Part shown: positions 33,940 to 41,921 of the stretch, piece after piece
How positions within the stretch are numbered: position 1 is the stretch's first letter
How the letters are laid out: every line of letters begins with the position of its first letter
Assembly (NCBI GenBank): GCA_031551885.1
Contig: JAVBMX010000081.1
Coordinates: 1 to 53,783 of the forward strand
Direction: 5' to 3'
DNA: 53,783 bases
Source: Frigididesulfovibrio sp031551885
GTDB taxonomy: Bacteria; Desulfobacterota; Desulfovibrionia; Desulfovibrionales; Desulfovibrionaceae
Made by a program: the position numbers and the translations under genes
Notes under the pieces: model-generated
What the model saw: only the letters and a program-made list of their open reading frames with translations
Database searches by the model: none
Told to the model about the DNA's origin: nothing

Positions 33940-33968
33940 ATTATATCATTATTATAATAGACAAACAA
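33940..33968 (-). promoter_or_regulatory. Candidate sigma-70 promoter
   Basis: On the minus strand TTGTTT (33968-33963), a 17-nt spacer and a perfect TATAAT (33945-33940) lie in an AT-rich patch. Confidence 0.5.
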
Positions 33969-33979
33969 ATAAAAATCAG

Positions 33980-34795
33980 CTAGCCAAACTTAGCCACCAT
34001 CTCCGTGGCCTCGGCGTTTTCAGGATCTTTCCGCAACACATCTTGCGCCGCTTCAAAGGCCTTGTCTTTTTTGTTCCATTGGGCGTACAGCCTTGCCAGA
34101 TTGAGCATTGTTTTCGGATGCTTACCGAATTCTCTGATCGCCTTCAGGTAGACCGTCTCGGCTTTTTCAAACTCTCTCAGGGCCAAATAGCTTTCCGCAG
34201 CTCCGGCATAGGCCTGGCCATCCTTGGGGAACGCCTCCAAAGCACGCTCCAAAAACTCCGCCGCTTCAAAGAACAGTTTATGTTCAAGAAAAATCCGCCC
34301 GATTTCGAGCAAAACTCCCGGCTCCTCGCCAAACTCGTCTCCCAAGACCCGCAACGCGGCCTTGCCTCGGGGGGCGTCACCTGCCGTGAAGTACGCAACA
34401 CCTTTGTCGCGCAAGGAATTTCTGCGCCCCAGCCGTTCTTCCTCGGCCTCGCGAACCTTGGCCGCTTCGGTTTCTTGCAGGGCTTTATACAGAATGGGCA
34501 AAACGGCCCTGAGGGCATCCTCTTTTCCCGGCAGATAGGCCAACCCTGCTCCGGTGGGACGGCCCAACGCTTCCAGCAGAGCGCGTACTTTGGGTTGCCT
34601 GTTCAACTCGTTCACGCATTCCTGAACCAGCACTTCGACTTCAAACCGCGTTTTGCCCATAAGTTCGGCGGGGTGATAAGCCTCAAGCCCGGAGATAAGC
34701 GCCTCCAGGGCGCGAATGGGTTCATCTCGGCGCAACAGCGACTTGGCTCGGGCAATATTTCTGCCGACAGCCTGCGGAACGATCAAACCGGTCAT
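33980..34795 (-). CDS. TPR-repeat protein coupled to nadD
   Basis: The 271-aa cytoplasmic protein has no signal peptide. Its N-terminal half is helical (MTGLIVPQAVGRNIARAKSL; EAYHPAELMGKTRFEVEVLV). At about 175-265 there are three TPR-like units, including FEAAEFLERALEAFPKDGQA, FEKAETVYLKAIREFGKHP and AFEAAQDVLRKDPENAEAT. ATG 34795 overlaps the nadD TGA (ATGA), so translation is probably coupled; the longer open frame merely overlaps nadD. TPR proteins mediate protein contacts; the partner is unknown. Confidence 0.9.
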   Translation of the reverse strand: MTGLIVPQAVGRNIARAKSLLRRDEPIRALEALISGLEAYHPAELMGKTRFEVEVLVQECVNELNRQPKVRALLEALGRPTGAGLAYLPGKEDALRAVLPILYKALQETEAAKVREAEEERLGRRNSLRDKGVAYFTAGDAPRGKAALRVLGDEFGEEPGVLLEIGRIFLEHKLFFEAAEFLERALEAFPKDGQAYAGAAESYLALREFEKAETVYLKAIREFGKHPKTMLNLARLYAQWNKKDKAFEAAQDVLRKDPENAEATEMVAKFG

Positions 34796-35490
34796 TCGGA
34801 CTCCCTCCCGGAACCGCCGACGCCCCAAAGGGCCCGGATGGCATCCCTGTTTTCTTCCAAAATTTCGCTCACCGGAGCCGGCACCAGAAAGTCGACGCTC
34901 CGACCGGCGAGAAAGCGTTCGCGCACCAAGGTGGAACTGATGTCCAGGCGAGGCTGGGGAACGTACAAAAGCCTGCCGCCAAGGGGCAGTTCCCACGCCT
35001 CCCGCGCTCCGGCCGGGGGTTCGCAACGGCGCAAATTCGGCCACAAGGCCTGGGCTTTACGGCGGAACTCTTCGGCTTGGGCTCCATCTCTCGGCAGCAC
35101 GGCAAAGTCGGCCAGGCCCGGCAGTTCCTCATAGCGTCGCCAGTGTTCCAAGGTCAAAAAATCGTTGCCGCCCAAAATGAACAACAAAGAGGTCCCCGGC
35201 ATGCGCCGATGGAGTTCCGCGAGGGTATCCACCGTATAAGACGGACCAAGGCGCTCCGCTTCCAGGCAATCGATCGCGAAGCCCGGCAGGCCGGCGATGG
35301 ATCGTTCGAGCATGAGCCGGCGCAGATCGAAAGGCAGCAGGCCCCTGCCCGACTTGTGCGGCGGCGAGGCGCACGGAATCAGCGCCACCCGCGAAATTTC
35401 CAGGGCCTCACGGGCTTCCAGCGCGATGCGCAGGTGCCCCACATGCAGCGGGTTGAAACTGCCGCCTAAAACGGCGATGGCATTATTCAC
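34792..35490 (-). CDS. nadD: Nicotinate-nucleotide adenylyltransferase
   Basis: NadD joins ATP and nicotinate mononucleotide to form deamido-NAD in NAD synthesis. The 232-aa protein has the nucleotidyltransferase motif GGSFNPLHVGHL near the N-terminus, PPHKSG for the substrate loop, and the C-terminal ISSTLVRER motif. The start is GTG at 35490 with AAGGAG 11 nt ahead, a wide spacing; there is no better in-frame ATG. The C-terminus is extended with a Glu/Gly-rich tail. The stop overlaps the start of the TPR gene. Confidence 0.95.
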   Translation of the reverse strand: MNNAIAVLGGSFNPLHVGHLRIALEAREALEISRVALIPCASPPHKSGRGLLPFDLRRLMLERSIAGLPGFAIDCLEAERLGPSYTVDTLAELHRRMPGTSLLFILGGNDFLTLEHWRRYEELPGLADFAVLPRDGAQAEEFRRKAQALWPNLRRCEPPAGAREAWELPLGGRLLYVPQPRLDISSTLVRERFLAGRSVDFLVPAPVSEILEENRDAIRALWGVGGSGRESE

Positions 35491-35658
35491 GGTCGGAAAG
35501 TCTCCTTACGGGCGGTTCCGTCGTGCGGCGGTGCCGGCGGACGGTGGACAGGATTGAGGGGGTGCCCCGGGGAAAGTGAACCCCACAGAAAATACTATAG
35601 AATAACTTGTAAAGTAAATCTTGTTGGTCTATATTCCCTCCAACCCACGGAGTTGACC

Positions 35659-36156
35659 ATGCCCTTCACCAAAGAACAGTTGCTTGAAACGGCCGACCAA
35701 TTTGCCGGTTTGACCGATCATCCGCGTTACGGCCACTTATTCGCCGCCTGTGCGGCGGGGCTGCGGGCCTGGGAGGCCCGGCGCGGTTTTTACCGGAAAA
35801 CCGTGAACACCGCCCGGATTTTTCTGGCCGAGCTTGAGCGGCATGTCGTCCGGGTGCGCCAGGACGGCCTGACCCAGGACAACCAACAGGAAACCGCCTT
35901 CGCCATGGTCGAATGTCTGGCCTGCATCATCCGCGAGGTGGCGCTGGCCTCCGGCGCGGACACCCCGGATGAGGAATTTGTGCTTTCGTATTTTGAGACC
36001 TGCGGCGAATGGCGCCCCGAAGACACCGGCCTCCTGTCCACCGAATATTTCTTCAAGCGCATTCCTGCGGCGGTTTTGTGCCGCACGGCGGAAGTGTTGG
36101 AGTCCGGCCTGCATTCAGCGGCTAGCGAGGCCGCAGATCGAGTGCCATCCCAGTGA
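35659..36156 (+). CDS. Hypothetical cytoplasmic protein
   Basis: The 165-aa product begins MPFTKEQLLETADQFAGLTD at ATG 35659 with GGAG 6 nt ahead. It appears all-helical, has no signal peptide or membrane segment, and contains three cysteines (CAAGL, CLACII, TCGEW). I do not recognise a family. Its last 35 bases overlap, tail to tail, the large membrane protein gene on the other strand. GC-rich codon use matches neighbours, supporting a real gene. Confidence 0.8.
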   Translation: MPFTKEQLLETADQFAGLTDHPRYGHLFAACAAGLRAWEARRGFYRKTVNTARIFLAELERHVVRVRQDGLTQDNQQETAFAMVECLACIIREVALASGADTPDEEFVLSYFETCGEWRPEDTGLLSTEYFFKRIPAAVLCRTAEVLESGLHSAASEAADRVPSQ

Positions 36157-39151
36157 GCTTTTCCATATCCGCCAGATATCCCTCATAGCGGGCCAGATAA
36201 AAGGCCAGGGGTTTGGCGAAATTGGTTCCCACCAGGCCGTCCACGAACAGTCTGCTCACCTCTTCCACACGGGTGAGCACCAGTTGTGAGTTGGCGAAAA
36301 TCGCCAACTCGTCGGCGGTCATGCTTTCCGTCAGCCGCGCCAGGGTATTGCGCGAGCGCGGCTGATACATCCAAAAATACATCAAATCCAAGGCATTGAT
36401 GATGATGGCTCGTTCCAGATCCTGGGCTTCCCTGCCCACGGTCTGGATAAAGTCTTTGGGCCGGCGCAGCAGTTCGAGCACGTCCTCTTCGGGCATGAGC
36501 GTCTCCAGGCGGGAAAAGCAGGTGAAGAGCTGCTCGAGCTTGGCCGTGTAGTCCCAATGCCGCATGCGTAAAAAGACCACTTTGTCGGCCAAGCCCTCAA
36601 TGGCCGCAGCCACGGTATCCGAGGCCAGCTTGGAAATCACCGAGGCCCCCTGCTCCAGCGCGGCGGTTGCCCAGCCGAAGATGATGAAGCACTCCAGCCC
36701 GATGTAGCTGTAAGCGATGGACACCGGAATGGCGATGACGCTGCGGAACAGGTTGCCGATGATCGCGGCTCTGGGGAACCCCCGGTAAATGTTGTGCGAA
36801 GAGATATACACCCCGTTGACCGCGGAAAGAACGCTGTAAAACACCAGCGGGGAATCCAACGCGGTAAGCCCCAGCACCCGCTCAAGCAGGAACCAGCGTA
36901 CCCCAAGCTCCAGCAGGGGCACGGAAAGGCCGGTGTACATGAGGGAATCGCACAGCCGGGTCCAGCTCACATAGTCGTTCCAGCGCAAAAGCGGCGTACG
37001 GCGGATGCCGCCCCCGCTCAGCATGGCCTGGAGCACGTTGCGGAACCCGGTTATTCCGAACCAAATGAGCGGGCCGAACCAGGCCAGCACCCACCACGGC
37101 TGGGTGTATAAGAAGGTGGCCATGGTCAGGGCGAAGCCGAAAGCCACCTTGAGCCCGTTTTTCAGATTGGTGTTCATGTGCTCGAACAGGCTCGAGCGCT
37201 CTTCGCGGCGCACCTCGGGGGTAAAGGAGTAAAAGCGTTTGCCCAGGCCCTGGATGCCGCCCAGGGTGGAGATGTTCCCGTTTTTGTCGTAGCGGGCGGT
37301 TTTTTCGTTGACCACCCAGTCTTCGACTTTGGCCGTGCCCAGATGCCGGCAGCCGGGCAGCCGGCGCAGGAAGGCCGTGGTCTTTTCCCCCAACGGCAGG
37401 TGGCGCTTGGGCAGGTAGGAAACCCGAGGGTAGACGTCGATGCGCATGGGGATCATCCGGCGGTGCGATCGCGGCCCGCCCCAGTGCTTTTGGGCCGAGG
37501 CGTTCAGGGTTTCGGGAAACACGAATCCCATGCCGTGCATCCGCGCCGCCCGGCCGGACGAATCGCTGCCGATGCGGATCCGCAACGGAGTGCCCTGATA
37601 GTAGGACTGCAGCTTCGGGATATTGCGCAAAATTTCCGTGAACAGCCGGCAGCGCTCACCGGCCCCGTCACCCACCCGGCAGCCGTATTCCTGCACGATT
37701 TGGCGGATCAGCCGCTTCAGGGCCACGGTGCTGCCCTCATTCAGGGCGCGGTGCAGGTCGCTGATGGCTTCCAGGTGTTCCATCCGGCCGGCGTTGAAAT
37801 TTTTGAGGTTGAACAGCTCCAGATGGGAGATGAGCCCTTCGCACTCATACAACAGCTCCAGCACGTCCTCCACGGTCAGCCGGCTCACGTTGAGGGTGAT
37901 GTGGGAAGGCGTGCGGATGGAAGAGAGCCAATCGACCAGCGTGGTGGGCAACAGGCGCAGAATTTCCGGCACGTGGCCGTCCTGCTCCATGTGCGGCAAA
38001 GGAATATCCGGGTTGTTCTCGGGCAGCAGCCAAGTGTCGAGAATGTCGTCCGGGGTCAGGGTGTTGATGCGGTCCAGCCGCTCCTGCATGCGGGCCTGTT
38101 CCTCGGGGGAGGCGTCGGGCAGGCGGGAGCGCATGTCCTCAAAGACCACGGCGAAATTCCGGCGGACCGATCGGGCGATGAGCTCCGCCAAGTGGACGCG
38201 CGAGGTCTGGCCTATGCCCACCAAAGAGAGGATTTCCTCTTCGGGGATGGGGCCCAGTTCCACCCCGTACTCCCTGCCGATGTCGTAGCGGAAGCTTTCG
38301 TTATAGCGCGCGAGCAGGCGCAGCACATAGCGGTGGTGATGCAGCGAGGCTTCCCGCCCCATGCGCATCAGGTGCCGGGTGGGTTTTTCGTCCAAAAAGG
38401 AGAGCATCTCGCGATGATCGGCAAAGCCGCGCGGTTCCCAGATAATCTGCACGTGCCTGCCCCGGAATCGGGCCTGAAACTCCACGCCGACCCGAACCTT
38501 GGTGCCCATGATCGCGGCGGCCCGCAGCAGCTCTTCGACCGCGGCCGGCTCCACAAAATTGTAGTAAACCACGTTGAGTTCACGGATGCCCTTGACCCAG
38601 GCGTCCATGATCAGGTGGGTCGGCGACTTGCGCCCCTTGGTGTTGGCGTCGTGGACATGGTTGTCGAAGGCCGGCTGGTTCCATTCTTCGGGCATTTCCA
38701 CCAAATGATGCAGGCGCAACATGGCCCGCACCAGCCGTCTGCGTCCGGAAGCGGCCCGGCGGAAGTCGTGGGCGGCCTTCAATTGCTCGGCATAATTCCC
38801 ATGCGCCCGGATCAGGGTCTTCATGATCTGGATGAGCACCCGCCCGGTGTTGTAGCGGAAGTCGCCGGAAGCCGTGTACAGCACTTCGTCGTGCAGGTTT
38901 TGCAGGGCGTTGAGGCGCTCTTCCACCGCGCCGCCGGACTCCAGGCTGTCCAGCAGGTTGACCACCGCGTAGGCCACGCGAATCTCTTTGGATTCGGCCA
39001 ATTCCTTGATGCCGTGCGGATGCAGGGCGGCGTAAAAGTCTTTGCGGATCGCGCCATGATCGGCGTACCGGTCGCGCTCTAAAAAGCGGTTGACCACGCC
39101 CAACAGCGCGTGATCCTCGGCATCATAGAAAATGGCGTCAAACAAACCCAT
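36122..39151 (-). CDS. Large membrane protein with PHP-like N-terminal part
   Basis: This 1009-aa protein begins MGLFDAIFYDAEDHALLGVV. ATG 39151 has GGAG 6 nt upstream; the TTG 15 bases earlier is unlikely. Around residue 165-245 it reads FDNHVHDANTKGRKSPTHLI, then KGIRELNVVYYN and VRVGVEFQARFRG. This follows the order of PHP phosphoesterase motifs (HxH, SP..L...A...G, GxE), but the usual TDH is replaced, suggesting lost catalysis. Later come a basic region and two hydrophobic zones (about 668-710 and 790-880, four to six helices), then a helical tail. I infer an inner-membrane protein of unknown role. It overlaps the converging hypothetical gene by 35 bp. Confidence 0.85.
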   Translation of the reverse strand: MGLFDAIFYDAEDHALLGVVNRFLERDRYADHGAIRKDFYAALHPHGIKELAESKEIRVAYAVVNLLDSLESGGAVEERLNALQNLHDEVLYTASGDFRYNTGRVLIQIMKTLIRAHGNYAEQLKAAHDFRRAASGRRRLVRAMLRLHHLVEMPEEWNQPAFDNHVHDANTKGRKSPTHLIMDAWVKGIRELNVVYYNFVEPAAVEELLRAAAIMGTKVRVGVEFQARFRGRHVQIIWEPRGFADHREMLSFLDEKPTRHLMRMGREASLHHHRYVLRLLARYNESFRYDIGREYGVELGPIPEEEILSLVGIGQTSRVHLAELIARSVRRNFAVVFEDMRSRLPDASPEEQARMQERLDRINTLTPDDILDTWLLPENNPDIPLPHMEQDGHVPEILRLLPTTLVDWLSSIRTPSHITLNVSRLTVEDVLELLYECEGLISHLELFNLKNFNAGRMEHLEAISDLHRALNEGSTVALKRLIRQIVQEYGCRVGDGAGERCRLFTEILRNIPKLQSYYQGTPLRIRIGSDSSGRAARMHGMGFVFPETLNASAQKHWGGPRSHRRMIPMRIDVYPRVSYLPKRHLPLGEKTTAFLRRLPGCRHLGTAKVEDWVVNEKTARYDKNGNISTLGGIQGLGKRFYSFTPEVRREERSSLFEHMNTNLKNGLKVAFGFALTMATFLYTQPWWVLAWFGPLIWFGITGFRNVLQAMLSGGGIRRTPLLRWNDYVSWTRLCDSLMYTGLSVPLLELGVRWFLLERVLGLTALDSPLVFYSVLSAVNGVYISSHNIYRGFPRAAIIGNLFRSVIAIPVSIAYSYIGLECFIIFGWATAALEQGASVISKLASDTVAAAIEGLADKVVFLRMRHWDYTAKLEQLFTCFSRLETLMPEEDVLELLRRPKDFIQTVGREAQDLERAIIINALDLMYFWMYQPRSRNTLARLTESMTADELAIFANSQLVLTRVEEVSRLFVDGLVGTNFAKPLAFYLARYEGYLADMEKLTGMALDLRPR

Positions 39152-39255
39152 GACGAACTCCAGCAAATACCGCCGCTCAAAGAATAGGGCGATGATGTTC
39201 CAAGTATTCTGGCATATTGTGCAGGTGCGGTCAAGATTGAGACGACGACGTGGTG

Positions 39256-39520
39256 TGATTGGGGAGGCTCTGCCTCCCCATACCCCTCCGGCAGGGGATT
39301 GAGCCAGGGCTGCGGAGGAAATCCCTCAGCGAAGCCCTGCAATATGAAGCGGCCACCCCACATTCGCGCGGGTGGCACCTGCACCTCCATTGCCGACAAA
39401 CCCGCGTAGAGCGCGGATTTATCGGCGTATGAAGCGATCTGGGGGACTCATCCGGCAGGAAGCTGGATGGACGCCGGAAGTTTTCCGACGGCGCATGATG
39501 TATCGAGTCAATCACTCCCC
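39256..39520 (+). repeat. F1 composite hairpin repeat, copy 4 (long form)
   Basis: Module A (GGGGAGGCTCTGCCTCCCC, then CGGCAGGGGATTGA) is followed by about 80 bp specific to this copy. A variable hairpin (CCGACAAACCCGCG / GCGCGGATTTATCGG, imperfect) follows, then module C (CTGGGGGACTCATCCGGCAG, GGACGCCGGAAGTTTTCCG, ACGGCGCATG, CGAGTCAATCAC). It fills most of 39152-39600, between the large membrane protein gene and the rimP promoter. No gene is seen in that 675-bp gap. Confidence 0.8.
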
Positions 39521-39646
39521 CCTCCGGGTTCGATGCCGTGTGGATTGGTAAGGCACAAGCACCTTCACGTGGCATCCGCCGTGAAGGTGCACCCTGCTCG
39601 GTCCTATTTGCTACCCCCAAAAAACCTCCTTCATTCACAAATTCCC

Positions 39647-39675
39647 TTGACGCCGCATGAAAATGCGCATATGAA
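39647..39675 (+). promoter_or_regulatory. Candidate promoter of the rimP-nusA-infB operon
   Basis: TTGACG (39647-39652), a 17-nt spacer and TATGAA (39670-39675) lie about 150 nt upstream of rimP, giving a leader of roughly 145 nt. Confidence 0.55.
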
Positions 39676-39767
39676 CCATCCTGTTTCAGCGGAAAAGCGT
39701 CGCTTCTTTCTCTCTTCTTCAGTTTTCCCGACCTTTTCCGACATCCTAAGAACCGTACGGGTTCATG

Positions 39768-39795
39768 GGGTGGCCTGAGGGCCTCCCTTTTTTTT
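39768..39795 (+). terminator. Leader terminator / attenuator ahead of rimP
   Basis: Hairpin GGGTGGCC-TGAG-GGCCTCCC (one T-T mismatch) runs into T8, ending 31 nt before the rimP ATG. It lies between the candidate promoter and the first gene, so it should cut most transcripts unless antitermination occurs. A second small hairpin (GAACC/GGTTC, 39750-39764) is just upstream. Confidence 0.7.
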
Positions 39796-39826
39796 ATCGC
39801 AAAAACCGGCTACGCCAACGCAATCC

Positions 39827-40393
39827 ATGTCCGACTCAAGCCCGCGCGACATCATATATACTCTCGCCGCCCCGCAGGCGGCCGCCATGGGTCTGGAGAT
39901 ATGGGGCATCGAAGTCCAATCCGCCGCCAAAAGCCTGGTCCGCGTTTATGTGGAAGGCCCCGAAGGCGTGGATATCGAGCAATGCGCCGAGCTTTCCCGC
40001 CTGCTGGGTCTGGCCCTTGAGGTCGAGGACGCCTTCTCCGGCCCGTATGTGCTGGAAATTTCCTCTCCCGGCCTGGAGCGGACCTTTTTCACCGAGGCGC
40101 AACTGGCCTCGGCCGTGGGCAAACGGGTGGATCTGACCCTGATCGCCGCCTTGCCGGAACACCCCGGCCGCAAACGTTTCAAAGGCGCGCTCGTCGCGTT
40201 CGCGGACGGTCTTTTCAGCCTCAAGGCGGAAGACATGACCCCGGCCGGCGAAGAGCCTCCGCTGGTGCGTTTCGCCTTTGCCCAAACCAGAAAAGCTCGA
40301 CAGATCCACTTCGACCCCGAACCGGCGCCCAAGCCGGGCAAAGGGGCTAAAAAAACCGCTTCAGCGCCCGCGCGCACCGAACCGGCAGAATGA
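39827..40393 (+). CDS. rimP: Ribosome maturation factor RimP
   Basis: RimP assists 30S subunit maturation. The 188-aa protein has the family N-terminal domain (LAAPQAAAMGLEIWGIEVQS; EGVDIEQCAELSRLLGLALE; GPYVLEISSPGLERTFFTEA). A C-terminal Sm-like domain (KRFKGALVAFADGLFSLKAE) and a Lys/Ala-rich tail (about 160-188) longer than usual follow. It is first in the rimP-nusA-ylxR-infB operon, 12 nt upstream of nusA. The operon probably starts at the promoter near 39650 and is subject to the leader terminator. Confidence 0.95.
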   Translation: MSDSSPRDIIYTLAAPQAAAMGLEIWGIEVQSAAKSLVRVYVEGPEGVDIEQCAELSRLLGLALEVEDAFSGPYVLEISSPGLERTFFTEAQLASAVGKRVDLTLIAALPEHPGRKRFKGALVAFADGLFSLKAEDMTPAGEEPPLVRFAFAQTRKARQIHFDPEPAPKPGKGAKKTASAPARTEPAE

Positions 40394-40405
40394 ACGGAGG
40401 AGTTC

Positions 40406-41704
40406 ATGAGTCTGGAACTGAAAAAAGCCATCGATCAAATCAGCAAGGACAAGGGCCTGGACCGCGCCATGCTGGTGGAGACTCTTGAAGAAGCCGTGCG
40501 CACCTCTGTGCTGCGCAAGTTCGGCGAAGATCTGGATGTGGAAGTTTCCTTCAATGAGGAAACCGGCGACATCGACGTCTTCCAGTTCAAGATCGTGGTC
40601 AAGGAAGTGGAAGACGAAGCCACCCAGATCACTTTCGAGGAAGCCAAAAAGCACGACGCGGGCATTCAGCTCGACGACGAAATGGGCTTCCGCCTGCGGG
40701 TTGAAGACCTCGGCCGCATCGCCGCCCAATCCGCCAAGCAGGTGATCATCCAGCGCATGCGCGACGCCGAGCAAAGCATCATCTACGAAGAATACAAAGA
40801 CCGGATCAACGAAATCGTTTCCGGGATCATCCAGCGCCGCGACAAGGCCGGCTGGATCATCAACCTGGGCCGCACCGAAGCGCTGCTGCCCAAAGAAGAG
40901 CAAATCCCCCGCGAGCACTACAAGCGCGGCGACCGCGTCCAGGCCCTGCTCATTGAAGTGCGCAAGGAAGGCCGCGGCCCGCAGGTCATTGTTTCCCGCT
41001 CCCACCGCGACTATATGGCCGCCCTCTTCCGCCGCGAAGTGCCGGAAGTGGACGACGGCGTGGTCCAAATCATGGGCGTGGCCCGCGACCCGGGCTCCCG
41101 GGCCAAGGTGGCCGTGCTCTCCCGCGACCGCGATGTGGACCCCGTGGGCGCCTGCGTGGGCATTCGCGGTTCGCGTATCCAGAACATCGTGCAGGAGCTG
41201 CGCGGCGAGCGCATCGACATTGTGGTCTGGAGCCAGGACATCGCCTCGTACGCCAGAAACGCCCTCTCTCCGGCGGTGATTTCGCGCATTGTGGTCGATG
41301 AGGCCGAAGGGGTGCTGGAAGTGATCGTGCCCGACGATCAACTGACCAACGCCATCGGCCGTAAAGGCCAGAACGTCAAGCTGGCGGCCAAGCTGCTCGG
41401 CTGGAAAATCGATATCTTTACCGAAACCCGCTACAACGAAGCCAACTCTCTGGGTCAAGGCCTGGAGCAGCTGGCCGGCGTGGCGGAAATCCCGGCGGAA
41501 GCTTTCACCTCCGTGGGGCTGACCAGTCTGGCCGCCGTGGCCGAGACCGATGACGCCACCCTGATGGGAGTTCCGGGCATGACTCCGGAAAAATTGGCCA
41601 ACCTGCGCGCGGCCGTCAACTTCCTGCGGTCCGCTCCCGCCGGAACCGCCGCCGGTTCGGAATCGGAAAAAGAAACCGAAGCGGCTCCCACAAGCGCGGA
41701 GTGA
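40406..41704 (+). CDS. nusA: Transcription termination/antitermination factor NusA
   Basis: NusA binds RNA polymerase, promotes pausing and takes part in antitermination. The 432-aa protein has the NusA N-terminal domain (about 1-125), an S1 domain (GWIINLGRTEALLPKEEQIP) and two KH domains containing GACVGIRGSRIQNIVQEL and IGRKGQNVKLAAKLLGW. A single HhH-like C-terminal segment (LMGVPGMTPEKLANLRAAVN) ends it; the two acidic repeats of the E. coli protein are missing. GGAGG precedes ATG. TGA overlaps the GTG of ylxR. Confidence 0.97.
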   Translation: MSLELKKAIDQISKDKGLDRAMLVETLEEAVRTSVLRKFGEDLDVEVSFNEETGDIDVFQFKIVVKEVEDEATQITFEEAKKHDAGIQLDDEMGFRLRVEDLGRIAAQSAKQVIIQRMRDAEQSIIYEEYKDRINEIVSGIIQRRDKAGWIINLGRTEALLPKEEQIPREHYKRGDRVQALLIEVRKEGRGPQVIVSRSHRDYMAALFRREVPEVDDGVVQIMGVARDPGSRAKVAVLSRDRDVDPVGACVGIRGSRIQNIVQELRGERIDIVVWSQDIASYARNALSPAVISRIVVDEAEGVLEVIVPDDQLTNAIGRKGQNVKLAAKLLGWKIDIFTETRYNEANSLGQGLEQLAGVAEIPAEAFTSVGLTSLAAVAETDDATLMGVPGMTPEKLANLRAAVNFLRSAPAGTAAGSESEKETEAAPTSAE

Positions 41705-41919
41705 GCGAAAAAGCGCGCCATACCCCCATGCGCATGTGCGGCGTCTGCCGCCTGCGCGCGCCCAAAGCGACTCTGAAACGCTTTGTGCGCATGGGCGATG
41801 AGCTTGTGCCGGACGAAACACACACGGCGCCGGGGCGGGGTTTGTACCTGTGCGAAACCCCCCGTTGCGGCGAGGCATTTTTCCGCAGGCACGCGAAAAG
41901 GAATGCAAAGGGGCAGTGA
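41701..41919 (+). CDS. ylxR: YlxR (DUF448) RNA-binding protein
   Basis: The 72-aa basic protein is of the YlxR family, found between nusA and infB in many bacteria and implicated in RNA binding and RNase P modulation in some. It shows RMCGVCRLRAPKATLKRFVR and GRGLYLCETPRCGEAFFRRH. GTG 41701 overlaps the nusA stop, so coupling is likely; an internal ATG nine codons in is possible but would trim the fold. It ends 2 nt before the infB ATG. Confidence 0.92.
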   Translation: MSEKARHTPMRMCGVCRLRAPKATLKRFVRMGDELVPDETHTAPGRGLYLCETPRCGEAFFRRHAKRNAKGQ

Positions 41920-41921
41920 GT

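Larger units (their letters stand above)
33671..33979. other. 309-bp region upstream of the small minus-strand gene
   Basis: It holds the probable upstream reading part of the small gene (33671-33767), a 12-bp hairpin (33848-33882), and an AT-rich stretch with a good minus-strand promoter (33940-33968). The TPR gene stop is at its right edge. Confidence 0.6.

Noticed and set aside
37178..39082. 634-aa open frame on the plus strand
   Set aside because: It is antisense to the large membrane protein gene; the His/Gln/Gly-rich composition is typical of shadow frames here.
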